Shown piece after piece: positions 41,525-50,577 of a stretch of 64,000 nt of DNA. Both the position numbers and the translations under genes were made by a program. The stretch is from Oscillospiraceae bacterium (lineage in GTDB: Bacteria; Bacillota; Clostridia; Oscillospirales; Ruminococcaceae): NCBI GenBank assembly GCA_004555865.1, contig SFJO01000011.1, positions 7,798 to 71,797 on the forward strand. The letters are read 5' to 3'. Position 1 is the first letter of the stretch. Every line of letters starts with the position of its first letter. Under the pieces are notes generated by a model that ran no database searches, was not told where the DNA came from, and saw only the letters and a list, made by a program, of their open reading frames with translations.

Positions 41525-41572
41525 GCCGCTCCCGGAAGCTTCGGAACGCCGGATTTCAAACACAAACCATAA

Positions 41573-41710
41573 AAAGGCCCCGGGGCATTGCTGCCCTGCG
41601 GGCCTTTGGCGGCCTTTGGGCCGGAAAAGCCGTGCTGAAGGCAGCACTGGCACAATAAAAAAGCCCGACGCCTTTTTGAACGCGGACGCAGGACCGCTTT
41701 TGCGGGCTTT
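41573..41710 (+). other. Two hairpins between ispG and polC
   Basis: AAAGGCCC pairs with GGGCCTTT (41573-41607), with an inner GGCA/TGCC helix. AAAGCCCG pairs with CGGGCTTT (41660-41710). Neither is followed by a strong T-tract, so they may attenuate transcription into polC. Nothing else is seen in 41525-41752. Confidence 0.4.
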
Positions 41711-41752
41711 GCAAGCAAGAAAACCACACACAAACGAAAGGAGAACGCGCCT

Positions 41753-44700
41753 ATGAAGCCGCTGGTGACGGACCTGTGGCCCCAGTTTGGGGAGGACCCG
41801 ACCTTTGCTGCAAGCTTTGCCCAGGTGCTGGTGGACCGGGTAGAGCAGCTGCGCCAGAGCAAGCAGATCCACATCTATCTGCGGGGGCCTGTGCCGCTGG
41901 CCGCCGCCCTGCGCAAGCAGCTGGCCCTGTCGCTTGCTTCTGCTTTTGCGGGGTTTGAAGTCTCCGTGTACGGCCTGTTCCCCTTTGGGCAGATCACGCC
42001 GTCCGCCGTGATGGACCTGATCGAGGAATTGAAGGAGGAGGGGCTGCCGGTCAACGGCTTTTTGGATAAAAGCCGGGTGGATTTGGAAGGCAGCCAGCTG
42101 ACCATTCATCTGCGCACGGGCCTGCACATTCTGGAAAGCATTGGCTTTGGCGACAAGCTGGCCCAGCGCGTTGAAAACCGCACCGGGGTACTGCCCACCG
42201 TGAAACTGGCCGTGGAGCAGGCGCTCAGCAACCAGGCCTGGGAGGAGCACATCCAGCAGAAGGTGCCGGTGACAGCCTTTGTGGAAAAGAAGCAGACGGC
42301 GGCACTGAAGATTCCCGGCCTGGATCTGACGGACAAGCCGGTGGAGGTGTTCCACGGCAAGCTCTTCAAGCCGGAGGCATTGCAGCCCCTGAAGGATATC
42401 GGCGGCGAAGGAGGCAAGGTGACGGTGTGGGGCGAGGTGTTCGCCAGCGAGGTGAAGGGCAACTTCCGCAAGATCTACACCGTTTCCATCACCGATTACA
42501 CCGGCTCGGTGAACCTGAAAGTCCGCGCCCAGGAAGGGGAGGACTGCAGCAAATGGGAGGGCCTGAAGCCCGGCACCACGCTGGTGATCAGGGGCGACTG
42601 CGCCTTTGACAAATACGAGCGGGACTATGTGGTGTATCCCTACGATGTGCTGACCGTGGAGCGCAGGCAGCGGGAGGACAATGCCCCCGAAAAGCGGGTG
42701 GAGCTGCACCTGCACACCAAGCTCTCCAGCATGGATGGCTTCTGCGATCCGGGCAAGATCGTGAAGCTGGCGCACCGCATGGGCCACAAGGCCATTGCCA
42801 TCACCGACCACGGCGTGTGCCAGGGCTACCCCGAGGCCATGCTGGCCACCGATGACATCCGGAAAAAAGATCCGGACTTCAAGCTGATTTACGGCTGCGA
42901 GGCCTACTTTGTGGATGATATGATCCCCGTTGTGTACGGCAAGGGGGCCAGCGGCCCGCTGAGCGGCAGCTTTGTGGTGTTTGATACCGAGACCACCGGC
43001 CTGAACACCCAGATGGACAAGCTCATCGAGATCAGCGCCGTTCGGGTGGAAAACGGGAAGATCACCGAGGCGTTCGATACGTTTGTGGACCCGGCCATGC
43101 CCATCCCGGCCAAGGTGGTGGAGCTGACCGGCATCAACGACGGCATGGTGGCCGGTGCGCCGGACCCGGATACGGCCCTGAAGCAGTTCCTGGAGTTCGC
43201 GGGCGACCGGGTGCTGGTGGCGCACAACGCCCACGGCTTCGACATTCCCATTCTGCAGGCGGCAGCCCGGCGGGCAGGCGTGGAATTCCGCAACCCGTAC
43301 ATCGACAGCCTGCCCATGGCGCAGGCGCTGTATCCGGGCCTGGGCAATTACAAGCTGGATACGGTGAACAAATACCTGGAGCTGCCCAAGTTCAACCACC
43401 ACCGCGCCGGAGACGATGCGGCGGCGCTGGCGGCGATCTTCTGCAAAATGCTGGAGGATCTGGCCGCAAAGGACATCCGCCGGGTGGAGGACGTGAACAC
43501 GGGCCTGGGCGGCAACAAAGAGGTGCTGAAAAAGAAGTACCATCACCTCATCATTCTGGTGAAAAACCAGGTGGGCCTGAAAAATCTGTACAAAATCGTC
43601 AGCGCAGCCCACACCGAATACTTCTTCAAGCGCCCCCGTGTGCCCCGCAGTCTGCTGAACCAGTATCGGGAGGGCCTGCTGCTTGGCTCTGCCTGTGAGG
43701 CCGGCGAGCTGTACCGGGCCATTGTGGCCGGGCGGGACATGGACGAGCTGAAGCGCATTGCCGCCTATTATGACTTCTTGGAAATTCAGCCGCTGGGCAA
43801 CAACGAGTTCATGCTGCGCAACGGCACCGTGAACTCGCTGGAGCAGATCAAGGACTTCAACCGGAAGGTGGTGGAGTTGGGCGAGGCGCTGCACCGGCCG
43901 GTGGTCGCCACCGGCGACGTCCACTTCCAGGAGCCGGAAGATGCCATCTACCGCAGCATCATTCAGGCGGGCAGCGGCTTTAAGGACGCGGACAACCAGG
44001 CCCCCCTGTACTTCCGCACTACCGACGATATGCTGGCACAGTTTGATTACCTTGGCCCGGAGATGGCCTACAAAGTCGTCATCGAAAATCCGAACCGGCT
44101 GGCAGACCGCATTGAAAACGGGTTCCGCGCCATTCCCTGGGGCACCTATCCGCCCTCTATTGAGGGGGCGGAGCAGCAGCTTCGGGATGCCACCTGGAAA
44201 ACCGCCAAGGAGCATTACGGCGACCCGCTGCCTGAGCTGGTGGAAAAGCGCCTGCAAAAGGAGCTGGACTCCATCTGCGGCCACGGATACGCCGTGCTGT
44301 ATGTGATCGCGGTCAAGCTGGTGGCCTATTCCAACCAGCATGGGTATCAGGTGGGTAGCCGTGGTTCCGTCGGTTCTTCGGCTGTGGCGCACTTCTCCGG
44401 AATTTCCGAGGTGAACAGCCTGCCGCCCCACTATCTGTGCCCCAAATGCAAGCACAGCGAGTTCATCACCGACGGCAGCGTGGCCGATGGCTTTGACCTG
44501 CCGGATAAGGCTTGCCCCGAGTGCGGCACCCAGATGCTGGTGGACGGACACGACATCCCCTTCGAGACCTTCCTGGGCTTTTACGGCGACAAAGAGCCGG
44601 ATATTGACCTGAACTTTTCGGGCGAGTATCAGTCCAGTGTGCACCGCTACACCGAGGAGCTGTTCGGCAAGGAGTTTGTGTTCAAGGCGGGCACCGTGTC

Positions 44701-46033
44701 CGGCCTGCAGGATAAGACGGCCTATGGCTATGTGAAAAAGTATCTGGAGGAGCGGGGCCGCACCGTGAACCGCGTGGAGGAAAACCGGCTGACCCTGGGA
44801 TGCACCGGCGTAAAGCGCACCACAGGCCAGCATCCCGGCGGCATGGTGGTTGTGCCCAGCCACAACGAAATCTACGATTTCTGTCCCATTCAGCACCCCG
44901 CCGACGACCGGGACAAGGGTGTGCTGACCACCCACTTTGAATTCAAATACCTGCACGACACGCTGCTGAAGCTGGACGAGCTGGGCCACGATGTGCCCAC
45001 CATGTACAAGTATTTTGAGGAAATGACGGGCATTACCATGGACCAGGTGCCCATGAACGACAAGCACGTCATCAGCCTGCTGGTGTCCACCGAGGCGCTG
45101 GGCGTGACCCCGGAGCAGATCGACAGCAAAACCGGCACCTTCGGCATTCCGGAGCTGGGCACCCCCTTTGTACGGCAGATGCTGCTGGAAGCCCAGCCCC
45201 AGAGCTTCAGCGACCTGATCCAGATTTCCGGCCTTTCCCACGGCACCGACGTGTGGAACGGCAACGCGCAGGACCTGATCAAGAACGGCACCTGCTCCAT
45301 TTCCGAGGTGATCGGCTGCCGTGACAGCATTATGACCTATCTGCTGCACAAGGGCCTGGAGCCGAAGCTGGCCTTCAACATCATGGAGCTGACCCGTAAA
45401 GGCAAGGTGGCCAAAAACGGCTTCCCGGAGGGCGCCGAAGAGGCCATGCGGGAGCACGACGTGCCCGAGTGGTACATGGATTCCTGCCGGAAGATCAAGT
45501 ATATGTTCCCCAAGGCCCACGCGGTGGCGTATCTGATTGCGGCCATCCGGCTGATGTGGTTTAAGGTGTACCATCCGCAGGCCTTCTATGCGGTGTGGTT
45601 TACCGTGCGCGGCGATGACATTGACTACGAAGCGGCCGTTGGCGGCAAGGACGTGGCCATGCGCCACCTGAAGGAGATCAACGCCCGCCTGCGGGAAGAG
45701 CGCAAGGCCAAGGACGAGGACATTCAGGTTTCGCTCCAGCTGGTGAACGAAATGCTTCAGCGCGGGTACGAGTTCCTGCCCATCTGCCTGGGTAAGAGCC
45801 GCGCCACCAAATACGTGCTGGAGGACGATAAGGTTCGCCTGCCCTATGCTTCGCTGAAGGGTGTGGGTGAATCGGCCGCCATCGCGCTGGAAAAAGCGGC
45901 GGAACAGGGCGGATACCTCTCGGTGGAGGAGCTGCAGAACATGAGCGGCGTGTCCAGCGCGGTGATGGAAACGCTGCGTCAGGCGGGCGCTCTGGGCGAT
46001 TTGCCGGATTCCAACCAGCTGAGTTTCTTCTGA
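41753..46033 (+). CDS. polC: DNA polymerase III alpha subunit, Gram-positive (PolC) type
   Basis: The main replicative polymerase of low-GC-lineage bacteria. 1426 residues: N-terminal domain (1-220), OB fold (about 222-300), PHP domain split around the exonuclease (VELHLHTKLSSMDGFCDP near 317), DEDDh 3'-5' exonuclease (FVVFDTETTGL near 405, with HHRAGDDAAALAA), then the polymerase domain with a four-Cys zinc motif (CPKCKH and CPECGT) and the catalytic EPDIDLNF. All proofreading and polymerase motifs are intact. ATG 41753 has AAAGGAG 9 bases upstream. It ends the cluster. Confidence 0.98.
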   Translation: MKPLVTDLWPQFGEDPTFAASFAQVLVDRVEQLRQSKQIHIYLRGPVPLAAALRKQLALSLASAFAGFEVSVYGLFPFGQITPSAVMDLIEELKEEGLPVNGFLDKSRVDLEGSQLTIHLRTGLHILESIGFGDKLAQRVENRTGVLPTVKLAVEQALSNQAWEEHIQQKVPVTAFVEKKQTAALKIPGLDLTDKPVEVFHGKLFKPEALQPLKDIGGEGGKVTVWGEVFASEVKGNFRKIYTVSITDYTGSVNLKVRAQEGEDCSKWEGLKPGTTLVIRGDCAFDKYERDYVVYPYDVLTVERRQREDNAPEKRVELHLHTKLSSMDGFCDPGKIVKLAHRMGHKAIAITDHGVCQGYPEAMLATDDIRKKDPDFKLIYGCEAYFVDDMIPVVYGKGASGPLSGSFVVFDTETTGLNTQMDKLIEISAVRVENGKITEAFDTFVDPAMPIPAKVVELTGINDGMVAGAPDPDTALKQFLEFAGDRVLVAHNAHGFDIPILQAAARRAGVEFRNPYIDSLPMAQALYPGLGNYKLDTVNKYLELPKFNHHRAGDDAAALAAIFCKMLEDLAAKDIRRVEDVNTGLGGNKEVLKKKYHHLIILVKNQVGLKNLYKIVSAAHTEYFFKRPRVPRSLLNQYREGLLLGSACEAGELYRAIVAGRDMDELKRIAAYYDFLEIQPLGNNEFMLRNGTVNSLEQIKDFNRKVVELGEALHRPVVATGDVHFQEPEDAIYRSIIQAGSGFKDADNQAPLYFRTTDDMLAQFDYLGPEMAYKVVIENPNRLADRIENGFRAIPWGTYPPSIEGAEQQLRDATWKTAKEHYGDPLPELVEKRLQKELDSICGHGYAVLYVIAVKLVAYSNQHGYQVGSRGSVGSSAVAHFSGISEVNSLPPHYLCPKCKHSEFITDGSVADGFDLPDKACPECGTQMLVDGHDIPFETFLGFYGDKEPDIDLNFSGEYQSSVHRYTEELFGKEFVFKAGTVSGLQDKTAYGYVKKYLEERGRTVNRVEENRLTLGCTGVKRTTGQHPGGMVVVPSHNEIYDFCPIQHPADDRDKGVLTTHFEFKYLHDTLLKLDELGHDVPTMYKYFEEMTGITMDQVPMNDKHVISLLVSTEALGVTPEQIDSKTGTFGIPELGTPFVRQMLLEAQPQSFSDLIQISGLSHGTDVWNGNAQDLIKNGTCSISEVIGCRDSIMTYLLHKGLEPKLAFNIMELTRKGKVAKNGFPEGAEEAMREHDVPEWYMDSCRKIKYMFPKAHAVAYLIAAIRLMWFKVYHPQAFYAVWFTVRGDDIDYEAAVGGKDVAMRHLKEINARLREERKAKDEDIQVSLQLVNEMLQRGYEFLPICLGKSRATKYVLEDDKVRLPYASLKGVGESAAIALEKAAEQGGYLSVEELQNMSGVSSAVMETLRQAGALGDLPDSNQLSFF

Positions 46034-46071
46034 AAGCGTTTTACTCGGATTCGCAGATTGCAGCGTATAGA

Positions 46072-46139
46072 AACAGCGTCCCCCGGGGCGGCGGCACACA
46101 ATGTGCACGCCGCCCGGGGGGACGCTGTTTTCGTTTTTT
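46072..46139. terminator. Strong terminator between polC and the convergent udk operon
   Basis: AACAGCGTCCCCCGGGGCGG pairs almost perfectly with its complement downstream. The plus side has TTTTCGTTTTTT. It also lies at the end of the minus-strand operon. Confidence 0.9.
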
Positions 46140-46164
46140 AGATGAGAGACAAAGCAGATTGCGG

Positions 46165-46785
46165 TCAATCCTGCGCATTCAGGTGCCGGGCAACCCGGTG
46201 CATCAGCATATCCAGGGCCACCTGATTGCGGCCGCCTTCGGGAACGATCAGGTCGGCCTTGCGCTTAGAAGGTTCCACAAACTGCTCGTGCATGGGCTTC
46301 ACCGTGGTGAGGTACTGGTTGATCACGCTGTCCAGCGTGCGGCCGCGGCGCTTTACGTCCCGCAGAATGCGGCGAAGAATGCGCACATCGGCGTCCGTGT
46401 CCACAAACACCTTGATGTCCAGCTGTTCGCACAGCTCCGGCACGGCAAACAGCAGAATGCCCTCCACAATCACCACCGGGGCCGGGTCAATGCGAACGGT
46501 GCGGTCGCTGCGGTTGTGCGCCCGGTAATCGTACACCGGACACTGAACGGAATGCCCGGCCCGAAGCTGCTTTAAGTGGGCGAGCAGCAGGTCGTTGTCA
46601 AAGGCGTCCGGATGGTCGTAGTTCAGCTTGCAGCGCTCTTCAAAGGGCAGGTCGTCGTGACGCTTGTAGTAATTGTCGTGGTTCACTACGGCGATCTGCC
46701 GGGGATAACGCTCTTTCAGACGGCGGGTAAGGGTGGTTTTTCCACTGCCGCTGCCGCCGGCAATGCCGATGAACATGGTTTTCAT
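46165..46785 (-). CDS. udk: Uridine kinase
   Basis: Phosphorylates uridine and cytidine for salvage. The 206-residue P-loop kinase has GGSGSGKTT (residues 10-18), NHDNYYKRHDDLPFEER and the family YDYRAHNRSD block. AAAGG precedes the ATG by 10 bases. Last gene of the trxB-like, comEB, udk operon; with upp elsewhere in the window it covers pyrimidine salvage. Confidence 0.95.
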   Translation of the reverse strand: MKTMFIGIAGGSGSGKTTLTRRLKERYPRQIAVVNHDNYYKRHDDLPFEERCKLNYDHPDAFDNDLLLAHLKQLRAGHSVQCPVYDYRAHNRSDRTVRIDPAPVVIVEGILLFAVPELCEQLDIKVFVDTDADVRILRRILRDVKRRGRTLDSVINQYLTTVKPMHEQFVEPSKRKADLIVPEGGRNQVALDMLMHRVARHLNAQD

Positions 46786-46831
46786 AACGCATCTGCCTTT
46801 CTATGTACGCGCAAAGCCGCCTCAAAGGGCA

Positions 46832-47314
46832 TTACAGCTCAAAGCTGACCTGGCGGCCCTTGAGGGTGTAGGGGGTGAACTTGATGCCGGCCATCTTCAT
46901 CATGCGGCGGCTGGCAACACTGGCCGGGGTATCGTGGTACTTGTCCGACAGGTAAATCACCTCGCCAATGCCGCTTTGAATCAGGGCCTTGGTGCACTCG
47001 TTGCAGGGGAAGAGGGTCACATAAATCCGTGCGCCCTTCAGGTTGCCGTGGGCGTTGTTCAAAATAGCGTTCAGTTCGGCGTGGCACACATACATATACT
47101 TGGTGTCCAGCGGGGCGCCCTCTCGGCCCCAGGGCATTTCGTCATCGGGGCAGCCAATGGGCATGCCGTTGTAGCCCAGCGAGAGAATTTTGTTTTCGGG
47201 GCTGACGATGCAGGCCCCCACCTGGCTGTTGGGGTCCTTGCTGCGCATGGCGGTGAGCAGGGCGATGCCCATAAAGTATTCGTCCCAGCTGATGTAATCG
47301 TTACGCTGCTCCAT
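46832..47314 (-). CDS. comEB: dCMP deaminase family protein (ComEB-like)
   Basis: Zinc-dependent deaminase converting dCMP to dUMP. The 160-residue protein has the zinc motif HAELNAILN with the catalytic Glu and PCNECTKAL, and the start WDEYFMGIALLTAMRSKDP typical of ComEB proteins. ATG 47314 follows AAGGAG by 8 bases. It stands between the thioredoxin-reductase-like gene and udk, fitting a pyrimidine nucleotide role. Confidence 0.93.
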   Translation of the reverse strand: MEQRNDYISWDEYFMGIALLTAMRSKDPNSQVGACIVSPENKILSLGYNGMPIGCPDDEMPWGREGAPLDTKYMYVCHAELNAILNNAHGNLKGARIYVTLFPCNECTKALIQSGIGEVIYLSDKYHDTPASVASRRMMKMAGIKFTPYTLKGRQVSFEL

Positions 47315-47372
47315 GGTATGGTCTCCTTGCTTTGAAATGAATTTTGGTATGCGCCGAGCGGAAGGGTTCGGC

Positions 47373-48242
47373 TCAGGGCTGGGCGGCGGCCTGCCGGTCC
47401 AGCCAGCGGGCGGCGCTGAGGGCGGCCGTCAGGCCTTCGCCCACGGCCTTGGCCACCTGCAGGGGTGTGCCGGTGATGTCACCGGCGGCAAACACGCCGG
47501 GCAGGTTGGTGGCCATCTGCCGGTCCACGGTCACAAAGCCGTTTTCCGTGGCCAGGCCGGGCAGAAGCGAGTCCGGCGCAATGGAAGCCCGCAGAATGAA
47601 CACCCCCTCGCAGGGGATGGTCTGCCCGGTGAGCAGTACGCCCTCTACGTGCCCGGTGCCCAGAACCTGGCGCACACCGCCGTGCACAAAGGCAACGGTC
47701 GGGTTCAGCTCCGGCGGGCGCTGCGCGGCCACAAAGGTGACGGGGCAGCCGATGCCGGCCAGAAAATTGGCCTCGTGGGCGGCATCCGGCGCAAGCCCCC
47801 ACACAACCACCGGCTTGCCGCGGTAGAGCATTCCGTCACAGGTGGCGCAGTAACTCACGCCCCGGCCCAGAAGTTCGGCCTCGCCGGGGACCGGCGGCGC
47901 TTTGGACACACCGCAGGCCAGAATCAGGCTGCCGGCGTCCAGAATGTCTCCGCCGAAGTTGACCAGAAAGCGGCCGCCCAGGGGCATCAGGTTGGCCACC
48001 CGGCCCTCCTCGGCCTCAATGCCAAGCGAGCGGGCGTGGGCGGCAAAGGCCTCCAGCATGGCCGCACCGGTTAGCCCGGGCAGGCCCAGATAATTGTCGA
48101 TCTGTTCCGCCTTGGCCAGCAGGCCGGGGGCGGCCCCCAGCACCCGCACGGTTTTGCCCCGCTGGCGCAGATTGATGGCGGCCGAAAGCCCCGCCGGCCC
48201 CCCGCCGATCACGGCGCAATCCAATTTTTGCTCCTGCATCAT
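47373..48242 (-). CDS. Thioredoxin-reductase-like NAD(P)/FAD oxidoreductase
   Basis: A 289-residue flavoprotein: FAD-binding GGGPAGLSAAI near the start, redox-active CATCDG (CxxC near residue 116), NAD(P) domain, and the C-terminal FAD motif GVFAAGDITG. The NAD(P)-binding stretch VVVWGLAPDAAHEANFL lacks the usual GGGxSA, so it may prefer an unusual donor, as in ferredoxin- or flavin-dependent clostridial TrxR-like proteins (inference). ATG 48242 has GGGAGG 7 bases upstream. First gene of the minus operon. Confidence 0.88.
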   Translation of the reverse strand: MMQEQKLDCAVIGGGPAGLSAAINLRQRGKTVRVLGAAPGLLAKAEQIDNYLGLPGLTGAAMLEAFAAHARSLGIEAEEGRVANLMPLGGRFLVNFGGDILDAGSLILACGVSKAPPVPGEAELLGRGVSYCATCDGMLYRGKPVVVWGLAPDAAHEANFLAGIGCPVTFVAAQRPPELNPTVAFVHGGVRQVLGTGHVEGVLLTGQTIPCEGVFILRASIAPDSLLPGLATENGFVTVDRQMATNLPGVFAAGDITGTPLQVAKAVGEGLTAALSAARWLDRQAAAQP

Positions 48243-48293
48243 GCAACATCCTCCCGGGCTGCGAAAAAACGCAACCGCTTGTTCTGAAAATTT

Positions 48294-48322
48294 ATTATAA
48301 CACAGCATGGCCGGGGTGACCA
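48294..48322 (-). promoter_or_regulatory. Promoter of the TrxR-comEB-udk operon
   Basis: Minus strand TGGTCA, 17 bases, TATAAT with an extended TGT, ending at 48294. Confidence 0.65.
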
Positions 48323-48419
48323 TCCCTTATGCGCGGTGCTTTTTGATAGGGTGTGTGCATATAGTTTCTCAGGGCAGGCGGAACCTGCACGAGGCCGCCG
48401 GAAATGGGAGTGTTGCGCA

Positions 48420-48707
48420 ATGAAGGGGAATATGGAAGAGCGGGCGGTGCTGCTGGCCCGCTACATGGTTGAGAATGAGGCCACCGTGCGCGCGGCGGCC
48501 GGGCAGTTCGGGGTGTCAAAATCCACGGTGCACAAAGATGTTTCGCAGCGGCTGCGCCGTCAGAACCCCGGCCTGTACCGGGAGGTGCGGAAGGTGCTGG
48601 CCCGCAACAAGGCGGAACGGCATTTGCGGGGCGGGCAGGCCACCCGTGAAAAATACGCCCGAGCCCGCGCCGCCTGTGACAAACGCCGGAAAAACGGCGA
48701 ATTGTGA
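48420..48707 (+). CDS. spoIIID: Sporulation transcriptional regulator SpoIIID
   Basis: Small DNA-binding regulator active in the mother cell during sporulation. The 95-residue protein has an N-terminal HTH (ATVRAAAGQFGVSKSTVHKDVSQRL) and a C-terminal basic helix (ERHLRGGQATREKYARAR), both strongly like known SpoIIID. GGGAG precedes ATG 48420. A weak sigma-E-like promoter (GTGCTTTT at 48336, 14 bases, CATATAGT at 48358) fits its expected regulation but is low confidence. Confidence 0.92.
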   Translation: MKGNMEERAVLLARYMVENEATVRAAAGQFGVSKSTVHKDVSQRLRRQNPGLYREVRKVLARNKAERHLRGGQATREKYARARAACDKRRKNGEL

Positions 48708-48766
48708 GTGTTTTACGAAAAGAATGGCTTTGCATTGCTCAAATTCAACAGAGTGACGGATTTTCC

Positions 48767-48795
48767 TTGTGCAATCAGGCGGGATGCGGTACAAT
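48767..48795 (+). promoter_or_regulatory. Promoter of the two-domain PPK2
   Basis: TTGTGC at 48767-48772, 17 bases, TACAAT at 48790-48795; about 48 bases before the ATG. Confidence 0.5.
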
Positions 48796-48842
48796 AAGGC
48801 CATACACAGGGCCAGAACCCCTGCAAAAAGGAGGATGCCGCA

Positions 48843-50309
48843 ATGCTGAAGGATTGGATGCCCCGCCCGGCCGGGGAACAGAACGAGCAGAAGGCCCGGC
48901 TGAAGCGGAGCCGGGAAGAGCTGGCAGCGCTGCAGATGAAACTGAAGGAGAACAAGCTGCCGGTACTGGTGCTGGTTGAGGGCTGGGGTGCGGCCGGCAA
49001 GGGCAGCCTGATCCGCTCGCTGATCAAGGAGCTGGACCCCCGGTTCTTCCAGGTGGTGAACATGGGCCGCCCCACCCCCGAGGAGCAGCGGTATCCCTTT
49101 TTGAAGCGGTATGTACAGACCATTCCCGAAGAGGGAAAGATCGTATTTCTGGATTCCGGCTGGATGGACGAGGTGGTGCGCCAGCGCCAGCAGAAAACCA
49201 TTGACAGCGGCGAATATGAACTTCGGCTGCAAAGCACCGAGGTGTTTGAGCGGCAGCTGGTGGCCGACGGGTATCTCCTGGTGAAGCTGTTCCTGCACAT
49301 TGACCGGGCCACCCAGAAAAAGCGGCTGGAGGCGCTGGCCGCCGATGAGGATACGGCCTGGAGGGTGAGCGAAAACGACCGCTGGCAGCAAAAGCATTAC
49401 GGGTGGGCGATGGATTGCTTTGATGAATATCTGGAGGCCACCGACACGGCTTGGGCGCCCTGGAAGATCCTGAACGGCGGCGATGAGGGCGGCGCCCGGG
49501 CCGAAGCGGCGGAGTATCTGTGCCGCTGCATCCGTGCCGCGCTGGCCAAGCGCCCCGGCGAGGGCATGATGCCCGATGCCCACTGGCCGCTGCTGCCCAT
49601 GCTGCCCCTGAGCCGGATTCCGCTGGACGTGAGCCTGCCGGAGGAGGAGTACCGCCGTCGCCTGAAGGAATGCCGGAAAAAGCTGGCCCGGCTGCACAAC
49701 CGGCTGTACCGCAAAAAGGTTCCGGTGGTCATCCTGTACGAAGGCTGGGACGCAGCAGGAAAGGGCGGCAACATCAAGCGGCTTGCCGGTGCGCTGGACC
49801 CCCGCGGCTACGAGGTGGTGCCCATTGCCAGCCCCACCCCGCCGGAAAAGAGCCGCCATTACCTGTGGCGCTTCTGGACCCGGCTGCCCAAGACCGGGCA
49901 CATTGCCATTTTTGACCGAAGTTGGTACGGCCGGGTGATGGTGGAGCGGCTGGAGGGCTTCTGCACCGAGGCCGACTGGAAGCGGGCTTACAACGAGATC
50001 AACGAGTTTGAACGGGAGCTGACCCAGTGGGGCGCCGTGGTGGTGAAATTCTGGGTGCAGATCGACAAGGATACCCAGCTGGCTCGTTTCAACGACCGGC
50101 AGAATACCCCCGAAAAGCAATGGAAAATCACGGATGAGGACTGGCGCAACCGAGAAAAGTGGGACGCTTACGAGCAGGCGGTGGACGAGATGCTGCAAAA
50201 AACCAGCACGGCCAACGCCCCCTGGCACATCATTGAATCGGTGGACAAGCGGTATGCCCGCATCAAGGCGATGGAGATCGTCATTGATGCCATTGAGCGG
50301 GCGCTGTGA
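48843..50309 (+). CDS. pap: Polyphosphate:AMP phosphotransferase, two-domain PPK2
   Basis: Class II PPK2: transfers phosphate from polyphosphate to AMP. The 488-residue protein is two PPK2 domains in tandem: domain 1 with Walker A GWGAAGKG at 47-54, domain 2 with GWDAAGKG at 301-308 and the following DRSWYGRV Walker B. Domain 1's Walker B is LDSGWMDEV, lacking the DRSWY motif, so only the C-terminal domain is likely to be catalytic. The ATG follows AAAAGGAGG. It has its own promoter and no terminator before the TPP riboswitch. Confidence 0.92.
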   Translation: MLKDWMPRPAGEQNEQKARLKRSREELAALQMKLKENKLPVLVLVEGWGAAGKGSLIRSLIKELDPRFFQVVNMGRPTPEEQRYPFLKRYVQTIPEEGKIVFLDSGWMDEVVRQRQQKTIDSGEYELRLQSTEVFERQLVADGYLLVKLFLHIDRATQKKRLEALAADEDTAWRVSENDRWQQKHYGWAMDCFDEYLEATDTAWAPWKILNGGDEGGARAEAAEYLCRCIRAALAKRPGEGMMPDAHWPLLPMLPLSRIPLDVSLPEEEYRRRLKECRKKLARLHNRLYRKKVPVVILYEGWDAAGKGGNIKRLAGALDPRGYEVVPIASPTPPEKSRHYLWRFWTRLPKTGHIAIFDRSWYGRVMVERLEGFCTEADWKRAYNEINEFERELTQWGAVVVKFWVQIDKDTQLARFNDRQNTPEKQWKITDEDWRNREKWDAYEQAVDEMLQKTSTANAPWHIIESVDKRYARIKAMEIVIDAIERAL

Positions 50310-50345
50310 TTTGACAGCCCACGCAAAATGCGCTATACTGAACCC

Positions 50346-50433
50346 GACAGCAGGGAGCCCCGGCGGGGGCTGAGAGGAAGCAGCGGCTTCGACCTGCCGA
50401 CCTGATTTGGATTATGCCAACGGAGGGACTGTC
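50346..50433 (+). ncRNA. TPP riboswitch (THI element)
   Basis: The P1 helix (GACAG/CTGTC) encloses GGGGCTGAGAGGA, then GACCTGAT and the near-invariant GGATTATGCCAACGGAGGGA. This is the classic THI element, which binds thiamine pyrophosphate. A terminator 16 bases downstream gives transcriptional control of the thiW transcript. Confidence 0.95.
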
Positions 50434-50449
50434 GAAACCACGGATGCGC

Positions 50450-50498
50450 AGCACCCGGATCGCCGCCCCGTTGCGGGCAGAGGTCCGGGTGCTTTTTT
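50450..50498 (+). terminator. Terminator of the TPP riboswitch
   Basis: AGCACCCGGA pairs with TCCGGGTGCT, then T7. It would form when TPP is bound. Confidence 0.92.
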
Positions 50499-50577
50499 TG
50501 CGCCGATGCAAAGGCGCGTACCCCGGGAAAAATCAGGGAACAAAGCGCAAGACGGGCGCAGCGCGCCCATAAAACGG

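Noticed and set aside
41471..46168. A 1565-residue minus-strand frame opposite polC
   Set aside because: It is the antisense shadow of a long GC-rich gene; composition is His/Gln/Leu-rich without motifs, and PolC is unambiguous.
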